A DNA stretch of 22,028 nucleotides. Source: a bacterium (GTDB lineage: Bacteria; Actinomycetota; Acidimicrobiia; Acidimicrobiales; CATQHL01). The stretch spans positions 1-22,028 of the forward strand of contig JAPONU010000034.1 in assembly GCA_026713745.1 (NCBI GenBank), given 5' to 3'. Within the stretch, counting starts at the first letter, position 1. The number at the start of each line of letters is the position of its first letter. The position numbers and the translations under genes were made by a program. Under the pieces are notes generated by a model. It made no database searches. It saw only the letters and a program-made list of their open reading frames with translations, and had not been told where the DNA came from. This document shows, piece by piece, positions 15,862 to 22,028 of the stretch.

Positions 15862-16578
15862 TCAAGCCACGATGGTACCTATCGGGCGACCCTCGATGAT
15901 GGACAGTACGTTGCCCGCCTGCATGAGGTCGAACATCACGATCGGCAGGCTGTTCTCCATGCACAGGGTGGCGGCGGTGGCATCCATGGCGCGGAGTCCG
16001 CCGCTGACGAGATCGATGTAGGAGATCTTGTCGAGCTTGACGGCGTCGGGGTCGGTGCGCGGGTCGGCGGTGTAGATGCCGTCGGTCCCCGAGTGCGTGC
16101 CCTTCAACAGCGCGTCCGCCTCGACCTCGACCGCCCGCAGAGCGGCCGCTGTGTCGGTCGTGAAGAACGGGTTGCCGGTCCCGGCGCCGAAGATGACGAC
16201 GCGACCCTTCTCGAGGTGGCGGATGGCTCGCCGGCGGATGTAGGGCTCGGCGATCTGCGCCATGTGGATGGCGGTCTGCACTCTGGTGGGTTGATCGAGG
16301 CGCTCGAGGGCGTCCTGCAGGGCCAGGGCGTTGATCAGGGTGGCCAGCATGCCCATGTAGTCGGCCTGGGCTCTGTCCATGCCGCCACCCGCGTGCTCCT
16401 GGCCGCGCCAGATGTTGCCCCCACCCACGACCACCGCCATCTGAACACCGGTCCGGTCGCGGACCGAGGCGATCTCGTTGGCGATGGTGGCGGCGGTCTC
16501 GGTGTCGATGCCGTAACCCGCCGATCCGGCGAACGCCTCGCCGGAGACCTTGAGCAGGACGCGACTCCAGCGGGGCAT
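15862..16578 (-). CDS. pyrH: UMP kinase
   Basis: 238 residues; hexameric amino-acid-kinase-family enzyme phosphorylating UMP to UDP. Hallmarks are RVLLKVSGEAFAG near the start, VVVGGGNIWRG at about 48-58, ADYMGMLATLINALALQD, and GAGTGNPFFTTDTAAALRA (about 131-149) followed by LKGTHSGTDGIYTADPR. The tsf stop runs into the start region as TAGTGATG: ATG at 16578 and GTG at 16581 are both possible. I took the ATG. There is no strong ribosome-binding site, so coupling to tsf is likely. The set rpsB-tsf-pyrH-frr is intact here. Confidence 0.96.
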   Translation of the reverse strand: MPRWSRVLLKVSGEAFAGSAGYGIDTETAATIANEIASVRDRTGVQMAVVVGGGNIWRGQEHAGGGMDRAQADYMGMLATLINALALQDALERLDQPTRVQTAIHMAQIAEPYIRRRAIRHLEKGRVVIFGAGTGNPFFTTDTAAALRAVEVEADALLKGTHSGTDGIYTADPRTDPDAVKLDKISYIDLVSGGLRAMDATAATLCMENSLPIVMFDLMQAGNVLSIIEGRPIGTIVA

Positions 16579-16580
16579 CA

Positions 16581-17369
16581 CTACCCGAGGTAGGACTGTT
16601 CGAAGCGCACGATCCGCCCGCTGCCGATGCTCTTGGCGACGGAGGTCTTGTCACCGTGCAGTCCCTGCTCGAGCAGAACGCTCTCGCGGAACCATCCGCT
16701 GAGGCGGCCCTGCACGATCTTGTCCCAGGCAGCCTCGGGGCGCCCCTCGGCCTTGGTGATCTCCAGCACCGAGGCGCGCTCGCGTTCCACGTCGGCCTCC
16801 GGCACCTCGTCGCGGTCCAGGTAGCGAGGCTTGGCAAAGGCGACGTGCAACGCGACCTGGTGCAGAACCTCCGCATCGACGCCGGCGCCCTCCACGATCA
16901 CGCCGTTGACCCCGCGGCCGTCCTGGCGGTGAACATAAGTGTCGAGCGTGTTGCCCTCGCCGGCGCGCACCTGCACCACCGACCCGAGGGAGATGTTCTC
17001 CTTCTTGGCGAGCCGCAACTCATCGATCCTGCCGCCGAACGCCTCAGCCGCAGCGGCGCCGCCGTCACGGACCGCCTCGGCAATCTCCTGGGTACAGGCC
17101 AGGAAATCGGCGGCCTTGGCGGAAAAGTCGGTCTCCGAGCGCAGGAGCACCAGCGCGGCGACGCCGTCGCCGGCGGCGACGGCGATGGCTCCCTCGGCGG
17201 CCTCCCGGTCGGCCCGCTCGGCGGCCTTCGCGAGGCCCTTGCGCTTCAGGACCTCCGCAGCCTCGGCGGGATCTCCGGCGGCCTCGATGAGCGCGCGCTT
17301 GGCATCCATCATGCCTGCGCCCGTGGCGTCTCGAAGCGCCTTGACCTCTCTCGCGGATACCTGGACCAT
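16581..17369 (-). CDS. tsf: Elongation factor Ts
   Basis: 262 residues; nucleotide exchange factor for EF-Tu. The N-terminal UBA-like domain has VKALRDATGAGMMDAKRALIEA, and the EF-Tu-contacting SETDF motif is at about 79-83. VALHVAFAKPRYLDRDEVP is the core-domain signature. The ATG at 17369-17367 gives a normal N-terminus (MVQVSAREVK) with GAGGG a few bases upstream. An in-frame TTG at 17381 overlapping the rpsB stop as TTGA would add four residues and is less likely. Complete and ordinary. Confidence 0.96.
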   Translation of the reverse strand: MVQVSAREVKALRDATGAGMMDAKRALIEAAGDPAEAAEVLKRKGLAKAAERADREAAEGAIAVAAGDGVAALVLLRSETDFSAKAADFLACTQEIAEAVRDGGAAAAEAFGGRIDELRLAKKENISLGSVVQVRAGEGNTLDTYVHRQDGRGVNGVIVEGAGVDAEVLHQVALHVAFAKPRYLDRDEVPEADVERERASVLEITKAEGRPEAAWDKIVQGRLSGWFRESVLLEQGLHGDKTSVAKSIGSGRIVRFEQSYLG

Positions 17370-17377
17370 CTGCCCTC

Positions 17378-18295
17378 TCAACCCTCCGCGCCGGCGGGAG
17401 CGCCGGACTGCTCCACGGGGTCCTCGCCGGCGTCGCCGGCCTCAGCCGCGGCGCCCTCCCCGGACTCCTCGAGGCTGCGGGCGACCCTGGCCTCGCGATC
17501 GCGCATGTCAGCGGCTGCCGCGGCAGCAGCCTCCGTCTGCTGGCGCGCCACCTCGGCCTCCTCCTCGGCGGTGCGCTGCGGGGTCGGCGCGACGGTGCCG
17601 CTCATCTCCGCCAGGCGCCGCCCCTCGACCACGGCGTCGCCCATGATGCGGCACATGAGCTCGCCGGCACGGATGGTGTCGTCGTTACCGGGGATGACGT
17701 AGGTCACGACGTCGGGATCGCAGTTGGTGTCCACCACGGCGATGAGGGGGATGCCCAGCTTGTTGGCCTCGCTGACGGCGATGTGCTCGGCTTTGGTGTC
17801 CAGTACGAACACCGCCTCGGGAGGCGTGTTCATCTGACCGATGCCGCCCAGGTTGCGCTCCAGCTTGGCGAGTTCGCGCTGCAGGCTGAGCGCCTCCTTC
17901 TTGGGCATCGCGTCGAACCCGCCGGTGTCGCGCATCCGCTGGTACTCCTGCATCTTGTGGACGCGCTTGAAGATCGTCTGAATGTTCGTGAGCGTGCCGC
18001 CCAACCATCGCTGGTTGACGTACGGCATGCCGCAGCGCTTGGCGTGTGTCTCGACGCTGGGCTGGATCTGCTTCATGGTGCCGACGAAGAGGAGCGTCCC
18101 CCCGTTGGCCACCATGTCCCGCACGAACGAGTACGCGTTCTCGATGCAGGTCAGCGTCTGCTTCAGATCGATGATGTAGATGCCGGCGATGTCTCCGTGG
18201 ATGAATCGCTTCATCTTCGGGTTCCAGCGCCTGGTCTGGTGCCCGAAGTGGACACCTGCTTCCACCAGTTGGCTCATGGTCACGACGGGTGCCAT
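17378..18295 (-). CDS. rpsB: Small ribosomal subunit protein uS2
   Basis: 305 residues; peripheral 30S protein that helps recruit bS1 where present. Conserved blocks include LVEAGVHFGHQTRRWNPKM, YIIDLKQTL, RWLGGTLTNIQTI and VVDTNCDPDVVTYVIPGNDD. The core ends near 233; the remaining 70 residues are an Ala/Glu-rich tail, longer than in E. coli S2 but of a kind common in actinobacteria. The ATG at 18295-18293 has AAGGAG 4 bases upstream; the frame is open to a GTG at 18337, which lacks such support. A hairpin lies in the 113-base gap upstream and may mediate S2 autoregulation. Confidence 0.97.
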   Translation of the reverse strand: MAPVVTMSQLVEAGVHFGHQTRRWNPKMKRFIHGDIAGIYIIDLKQTLTCIENAYSFVRDMVANGGTLLFVGTMKQIQPSVETHAKRCGMPYVNQRWLGGTLTNIQTIFKRVHKMQEYQRMRDTGGFDAMPKKEALSLQRELAKLERNLGGIGQMNTPPEAVFVLDTKAEHIAVSEANKLGIPLIAVVDTNCDPDVVTYVIPGNDDTIRAGELMCRIMGDAVVEGRRLAEMSGTVAPTPQRTAEEEAEVARQQTEAAAAAAADMRDREARVARSLEESGEGAAAEAGDAGEDPVEQSGAPAGAEG

Positions 18296-18322
18296 GGTCT
18301 CCTTCCCATCGGTTGGGTGACA

Positions 18323-18366
18323 GTCCGCGCCTTGCACCTCTGAGGCGACCGTGGGAGAGCGCGGAC
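18323..18366 (-). promoter_or_regulatory. Long-range hairpin in the rpsB leader
   Basis: A perfect 8-bp inverted repeat, GTCCGCGC and GCGCGGAC on the transcript strand, encloses 28 bases that can form a smaller CCTC/GAGG hairpin. It ends 27 bases before the rpsB ATG. Ribosomal protein S2 represses its own operon through leader RNA in other bacteria, so this is a plausible but unproven regulatory structure. Confidence 0.4.
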
Positions 18367-18408
18367 GGAAATCGTCGGATCGGACAGGCCCTTCGGCCGC
18401 CGGGGAGT

Positions 18409-18990
18409 CTACCGGCGCACCGGCCCACCCAACCCCCGGGTGGGCCGGCGGGATGGCGGGGCGCCGCTCCCGAGCCTTCCAATCGCACCCTGGGCCGCAA
18501 ACGGGACCAGCCGAGCGGGCCCACCGATCCCCAGCAGCACCGCCGGATCCACGTAGGCCTCACCGATGCGGGCGCCGAAGTGGAACGACGTGCCGGTCGT
18601 GCCCAGAACCTGGCCGGCGTCGACGGTCTGGGTGGCGCGGACCGCCACGCTGCGCAGGAAGGAATAGCTGGTGCGCACGCCGTCGGCATGCGCCACCGTC
18701 ACGTGCCGGCCCGAGCCGACCTGCCCGGCGAAGGTCACCACCCCCGCGGCAGCCGCCCGCACGGCGCTTCCGGGCCCGGTGGCGTATTCCAGCCCCCTGT
18801 TCCCCGGAGCGCCGGTGTGCGCCGGCGGGCGGAAGAGATCGACGACGATCCCGTCGGTGGGCGGGCGATAGAAGACGACGGGCACAGGCCCCGGGTTCGA
18901 GACGGTCTGTGCGCCGACCGGCGCTTGAGCACCCGGCACTGCAAGGGCCGCGGCGATCACCGTCAGACCGGCGATCGCCCGCGTGGTCAG
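18409..18990 (-). CDS. Secreted LytM/M23-like protein with altered metal ligands
   Basis: About 193 residues with an N-terminal signal peptide (TTRAIAGLTVIAAALAVPGAQA). The M23 fold is shown by GSAVRAAAAGVVTFAGQVGSGRHVTVAHADG, VDAGQVLGTTG and HFGARIGEAYVDPAVLL. The usual HRGxD ligand block reads NRGLE (N64, E68), and the HxH pair reads SFH (S135, H137), so at least two of the three usual zinc ligands are changed. It is probably not an active peptidase, perhaps a cell-wall-binding or regulatory protein. The start is uncertain: CTG at 18990 overlaps the xerC stop as CTGA and gives a complete signal peptide, while the nearest ordinary start, GTG at 18960, removes its charged end. An M23 gene beside rpsB is usual in actinobacteria. 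Confidence 0.75.
   Translation of the reverse strand: MTTRAIAGLTVIAAALAVPGAQAPVGAQTVSNPGPVPVVFYRPPTDGIVVDLFRPPAHTGAPGNRGLEYATGPGSAVRAAAAGVVTFAGQVGSGRHVTVAHADGVRTSYSFLRSVAVRATQTVDAGQVLGTTGTSFHFGARIGEAYVDPAVLLGIGGPARLVPFAAQGAIGRLGSGAPPSRRPTRGLGGPVRR
18420..18448 (-). terminator. Strong inverted repeat at the 3' end of the M23-like gene
   Basis: A perfect 11-bp inverted repeat (18420-18430 with 18438-18448) with a 7-base loop lies within the last codons, 9 bases before the stop. No T-tract follows in the transcript direction. It may be a T-less terminator or a stability hairpin separating the dprA-xerC-M23 transcript from rpsB. Confidence 0.4.
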
Positions 18991-19895
18991 CCGCGCGGGT
19001 GCGCCGTTTCGATCACCGAACGCAGCCGGCGGCGGCTGACGTGGGTGTAGACCTGGGTGGTGCCCACGCTCTCGTGCCCGAGCAACTCCTGCACCGAACG
19101 CAGGTCGGCGCCGCCGTCGAGGAGATGTGTGGCGAACGTGTGCCGGAGGGCGTGGGGGTGGGTCGGCTCGGACGACCGGCGATCCATGATGCGTCGCACG
19201 TCGCGCGGCCCGAGCGGCCGGCCTCGCAGGTTCCGGAACAGGGGGTCGTCGTCGCCGGAAGCCACCACCGCGCCGGAAGTCTCCCCGGCCCGCGAGGCGG
19301 CCTCGGTTGCCTCCCGGAATCGCTGCACGGCTCGCACCGCCGGGGCCGAGAGCGGCAGGAGCCGCTGCTTGTCGCCCTTGCCGGTAACCCGCACCCTCGA
19401 CCGGTCCAGATCCAGATCCGCCGGACGCAGGGCGCACAGTTCGGCCACGCGCATACCGCTGCCGTAGAGCAACTCCAGCACGGCGTCGTCGCGCAGACGC
19501 CTGAGAGGGTGATCCCCCGAAGCGGCGGGACTCCGGCCGGCCAGGAGCGACTCCACAGAGTTCTCCGAGAGCACTTCGGGGAGCCGGGCCGTCCCCGCGG
19601 GGGTGGACAGGCCAATGCAGGGATCGCTCGGGCAGCGACCGGTCCGGGTGGACCAACCGAAGTAACGGCGCAGCACCGAGGCCTTCCGCGCCACGGTGCG
19701 TGCCGCGTAGCCGTGGCGTGTCAGACCGGCCAGGTAGCGGCGCAGATCCTTGCGTGTGACGGAGGAGGGACCGGCCAGCGAGTGTTCCTCGGCCCAGTCC
19801 ACGAAGGCGTTCAGGTCTCGCCGGTACACGGCCACCGAGGAGGGAGCGAGGCGCACCAGTGAGGCGCAGAACGTATCGGACGCCCATGCCGGCAT
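18987..19895 (-). CDS. xerC: Tyrosine recombinase, XerC type
   Basis: 302 residues, the normal length. Site-specific recombinase of the XerC/XerD family, which resolves chromosome dimers at dif. The N-terminal SAM-like domain covers about 5-95 and the catalytic domain about 105-295. All catalytic residues are visible: R149 (GSGMRVAEL), K173 (TGKGDKQR), H248 and R251 (HPHALRHTFATH), H274 (LLGHES) and Y283 (QVYTHV). Location next to dprA and rpsB matches actinobacterial XerC, so it is a housekeeping gene rather than an integrase; XerC versus XerD cannot be settled by eye. The ATG at 19895-19893 has no clear ribosome-binding site and lies just after a 7-bp hairpin. Confidence 0.9.
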   Translation of the reverse strand: MPAWASDTFCASLVRLAPSSVAVYRRDLNAFVDWAEEHSLAGPSSVTRKDLRRYLAGLTRHGYAARTVARKASVLRRYFGWSTRTGRCPSDPCIGLSTPAGTARLPEVLSENSVESLLAGRSPAASGDHPLRRLRDDAVLELLYGSGMRVAELCALRPADLDLDRSRVRVTGKGDKQRLLPLSAPAVRAVQRFREATEAASRAGETSGAVVASGDDDPLFRNLRGRPLGPRDVRRIMDRRSSEPTHPHALRHTFATHLLDGGADLRSVQELLGHESVGTTQVYTHVSRRRLRSVIETAHPRG

Positions 19896-19899
19896 GCTT

Positions 19900-19920
19900 C
19901 GAGGCTACCAACCAGCCTCG
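19900..19920 (-). promoter_or_regulatory. Hairpin immediately upstream of xerC
   Basis: A perfect 7-bp stem, CGAGGCT and AGCCTCG on the transcript strand, with a 7-base loop GGTTGGT, ends 4 bases before the xerC ATG. It occupies the place where a ribosome-binding site would be, in the 63-base gap after dprA. It could limit xerC translation or be a weak terminator. Confidence 0.4.
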
Positions 19921-19958
19921 CCGCACCGGGGAATGGGCGGCACGCCGGAGTTGTGACC

Positions 19959-21233
19959 TCATCCCGATCCACCGCCGGCGACAGGGGCCTCGGCGCGTCG
20001 CTCGTACCACAGCCCGCGCCGCGACAGCAGTCCCGAGGCGCTGAGGTTCTCCAGATGCCACGCCAGTTCGCCCAGCCCCACTCCGGTACGCGACGCCAGC
20101 ATCTCCAGGGTGGCCGGCATCCAGTCGAACGCTTCCAGGATCCCGACCGCCACCGCATCGGTGATCGGGGCCACCCCGCCGGCTGCGCCGGCAGTGTCCC
20201 GGGGGGCCGGCGTGGTCCGGGCGATGTCCAGAAGCACCAGCAGATCCTCGACGTCGCACAGCACACCGCCGCCTTCGGCGATGAGCCGGTTCGTCCCGGC
20301 CGAGGCCGGGCTGCGGATCGGTCCCGGCACCGCCGCCACCGTCCGGCCCCGCTGCGCCGCCTCGGTGGCGGTCCCGAGGGCGCCGCCGTCGGCATGGGAC
20401 TCCACGACGACGCAGGCATCGCTGAGCGCCGCCATGACCCGGTTGCGGGCAGGGAATCGCCAGCGCTCCGGGGCTGCCCCCAGCGGCGCCTCGGAGAGCA
20501 GGAGCCCTCTCTGCGCCACCATCTGCCACAGCACCGCGTTCTCGCGGGGATAGATGCGATCCAGGCCGCTGCCCACCACGCCGACCGGAGGTACGCCGTC
20601 GGCGGCAAGGGCGCCCGCATGTGCGGCCGCGTCGATACCGATTGCCAGTCCCGAGATCACTGCGACCCCGTGGGCCGCGGCCGCCCTGGCTAGGTCGAAA
20701 GCCACATCTGCGCCGTAGCGGGTACACCGGCGGGTGCCGACGATGGTGACCGTCGGGTGCTCGAGGAGTTCGGGCGTGCCCTGGCTGAACAGCACCGCGG
20801 GCGGTTCGGGATCCCCCGCCAGGCGCGCCGGATAGCCGGCGGTGCCGCGCCGGCGCACCGTCACCCCTGCCTGTTCGTGGCGCCGCTGGATCTCGGTGGG
20901 GTCGGCCCTGCGGGCGTCGCCGACCCAGCGCCGGCCGAGCTGCTCGCTGACACGCGCCACTGCGCGCACCTCGGTGAGTGCGCCGCCGGTCAGGACGTTC
21001 CAGGCCTCCGCCGGCTCCCAGCGCCCCAGCAGCCGCCCGAGCCGTGCCGGACCCATGCCGGCCAGGCTCGCCAGCGCCCCAAGGTAGACCTCGTCGCCGA
21101 CAGTCTCGGGCTCAGCGGTCACGGTCTCACCGGTAGTCACCTCCCCCGGCCCGGCGCCCACCTCGGAAGTCTCCGCGAGCCGCTCGCCCACCGCGGCGGC
21201 TGCTCCCGACGGCTCCGAGGGCTCAGGCGACAT
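19959..21233 (-). CDS. dprA: DNA-processing protein DprA (Smf)
   Basis: 424 residues; binds single-stranded DNA entering the cell and loads RecA, needed for natural transformation where that occurs. A variable Ala/Glu/Thr-rich N-terminus (1-47) is followed by a SAM-like domain (about 48-125) and the Rossmann-like core (about 130-335) with VTIVGTRRCTRYG, SGLAIGIDAAAH (194-205), FPARNRVMAALSDA and ADGGALGTATEA. A C-terminal winged-helix domain (about 355-412) is present. The ATG at 21233-21231 overlaps the end of comM by 11 bases; the open frame extends further, inside comM. The comM-dprA pair is typical; DprA is also widespread in species not known to be competent. Confidence 0.93.
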   Translation of the reverse strand: MSPEPSEPSGAAAAVGERLAETSEVGAGPGEVTTGETVTAEPETVGDEVYLGALASLAGMGPARLGRLLGRWEPAEAWNVLTGGALTEVRAVARVSEQLGRRWVGDARRADPTEIQRRHEQAGVTVRRRGTAGYPARLAGDPEPPAVLFSQGTPELLEHPTVTIVGTRRCTRYGADVAFDLARAAAAHGVAVISGLAIGIDAAAHAGALAADGVPPVGVVGSGLDRIYPRENAVLWQMVAQRGLLLSEAPLGAAPERWRFPARNRVMAALSDACVVVESHADGGALGTATEAAQRGRTVAAVPGPIRSPASAGTNRLIAEGGGVLCDVEDLLVLLDIARTTPAPRDTAGAAGGVAPITDAVAVGILEAFDWMPATLEMLASRTGVGLGELAWHLENLSASGLLSRRGLWYERRAEAPVAGGGSG

Positions 21234-22028
21234 GGCTGCCCGCGTACGAGCGGTCCAGGGGCACCGGGTTGTTCCGCAGTTGCAGCGCCAGAGCAAGGTC
21301 GGCGCCCCGCAGCGGCGGTTCCCGACCGTCGAGGTCGCAGATCGTCAACCCCACGCAGCGGATGCGCTGCAGGCCCCGGGCGCTCAGCTGACCCGACGCC
21401 ACAGCCCGCTCGGCCAGCGCGGCGGCCTCGGGGCTGAGTGGCGCCTCCCGCTCCAGCACCCGCGAGCCAAGCGTGCTGTTGTAGCGAACGCCGCGCCGCG
21501 CCGCCCGGCGGCGGGCCGCCAACACCCGCTCGCGCACCGCCGCCGAGGATTCCCCGGGTTCGCCCCGGAACAATTCGTCCGCCGAGGGGCGCTGCACGAA
21601 GAGCCGCATGTCGAAGCGATCCAGCAAGGGCCCCGAGAGGCGCCGGGCGTACCTCACGCGGGCACCGTCGCTGCAGCGGCAGTGGCCCGGGCCGCCGGCG
21701 TTGCCGCAGGGGCAGGGATTCATGGATCCCACCAGCACGAACTCGGCGGGGAAGCTGATCGAGCCGACTGCCCGGCTCACCCTGATCACGCCCTCCTCCA
21801 GCGGCTGGCGCAGGGCGTCCAGCACCACCGGGGAGAATTCGCCCAACTCGTCGAGGAACAGCACACCGCCGTGGGCGGCGCTGATCTCCCCCGGCCGCAG
21901 CGCCCTGGATCCGCCACCCACGAGGGCCACCATGGTGGTGCTGTGGTGCGGCGCCCTGAACGGCGGCCGGGTGATGAGCTCGCTGGTGGGCACCCCGAAG
22001 TCGCCGGCGGAGTAGATGCGGGTGACGA
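21223..22028 (-). CDS. comM: ComM / YifB family Mg-chelatase-like AAA+ ATPase, C-terminal part (runs off the right end)
   Basis: About 267 C-terminal residues are present; the reading frame continues through the right edge, starting in VTRIYSAGDFG. The visible part has LITRPPFRAPHHSTTMVALVGGG, the Walker B region GEISAAHGGVLFLDELGEF, the Cys-rich SMNPCPCGNAGGPGHCRCS block, and SGPLLDRFDM with the arginine-finger region; a C-terminal helical domain with LSARGLQRI follows. ComM is a hexameric branch-migration helicase that helps integrate DNA during transformation. Walker A and the Lon-like N-terminal domain would lie outside. A GTG at 21993 inside the frame is not the start. Confidence 0.92.
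   Translation of the reverse strand, partial: VTRIYSAGDFGVPTSELITRPPFRAPHHSTTMVALVGGGSRALRPGEISAAHGGVLFLDELGEFSPVVLDALRQPLEEGVIRVSRAVGSISFPAEFVLVGSMNPCPCGNAGGPGHCRCSDGARVRYARRLSGPLLDRFDMRLFVQRPSADELFRGEPGESSAAVRERVLAARRRAARRGVRYNSTLGSRVLEREAPLSPEAAALAERAVASGQLSARGLQRIRCVGLTICDLDGREPPLRGADLALALQLRNNPVPLDRSYAGSHVA

Noticed and set aside
18406..18411. TAGACT at the M23 stop codon as a possible rpsB promoter
   Set aside because: The only -35-like sequence, TTGGGT, is just 15 bases away and lies inside the 11-bp inverted repeat; evidence too weak.
18987..19895. Phage or mobile-element integrase
   Set aside because: Length, motifs and the conserved position between dprA and rpsB fit a housekeeping XerC; no att-like repeats or cargo genes are seen nearby.
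18991..20727. Long minus-strand frame continuous with the M23-like gene
   Set aside because: It runs out of frame through xerC and dprA, which are both intact; only the last part from about 18990 encodes a recognisable protein.

Overview
This is a GC-rich bacterial window (roughly 70% G+C by eye, with strong G/C third-position bias) in which every recognised gene lies on the minus strand. The order, read in the direction of transcription (right to left), is comM (partial), dprA, xerC-like, M23-like, rpsB, tsf, pyrH, frr, cdsA, dxr, rseP, ispG, rimP, nusA, ylxR, infB, ylxP, rbfA, truB, rpsO, pnp, dapB (partial). The comM-dprA-xerC-M23-rpsB and nusA-ylxR-infB order, a single-PDZ Rip1-type site-2 protease, and frequent GTG starts point to an actinobacterium. 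A compact lineage such as Acidimicrobiia is my best guess, but this is an inference without any database search.

Region 1 (about 18409-22028) holds DNA uptake and recombination genes (comM, dprA, a tyrosine recombinase) and a secreted LytM-like protein with altered metal ligands. Region 2 (15259-18295) is rpsB-tsf-pyrH-frr: ribosomal protein S2, EF-Ts, UMP kinase and ribosome recycling factor. Region 3 (10183-15243) combines phospholipid and isoprenoid genes: cdsA (CDP-diacylglycerol), dxr and ispG (MEP pathway), with the membrane protease rseP between dxr and ispG. Region 4 (3059-9968) is the transcription/translation operon rimP-nusA-ylxR-infB-ylxP-rbfA-truB-rpsO. Region 5 is pnp, for RNA turnover, followed by the start of dapB (lysine/diaminopimelate synthesis).

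The genes are tightly packed. Stop and start codons overlap or nearly touch at comM/dprA, rpsB/tsf, tsf/pyrH, dxr/rseP, rimP/nusA, nusA/ylxR, ylxP/rbfA and rbfA/truB, so translational coupling is likely. The longest non-coding gap is 214 bases, upstream of rimP. It carries a good -10 element, a palindrome and two strong hairpins, one of them terminator-like. Smaller hairpins lie before rpsO, rpsB and xerC and between rpsO and pnp.

I found no mobile element, CRISPR array, rRNA, tRNA or novel gene system; this is a core housekeeping locus. The most interesting items are an apparent non-standard start codon of ylxR, the structured rimP-nusA leader, an Arg/Gly/Asp repeat tail on PNPase, a 270-residue proline-rich linker in IF2, the altered M23-like protein, and genes missing from usual positions (ribF, the nrnA-type DHH gene, the M16 peptidase).
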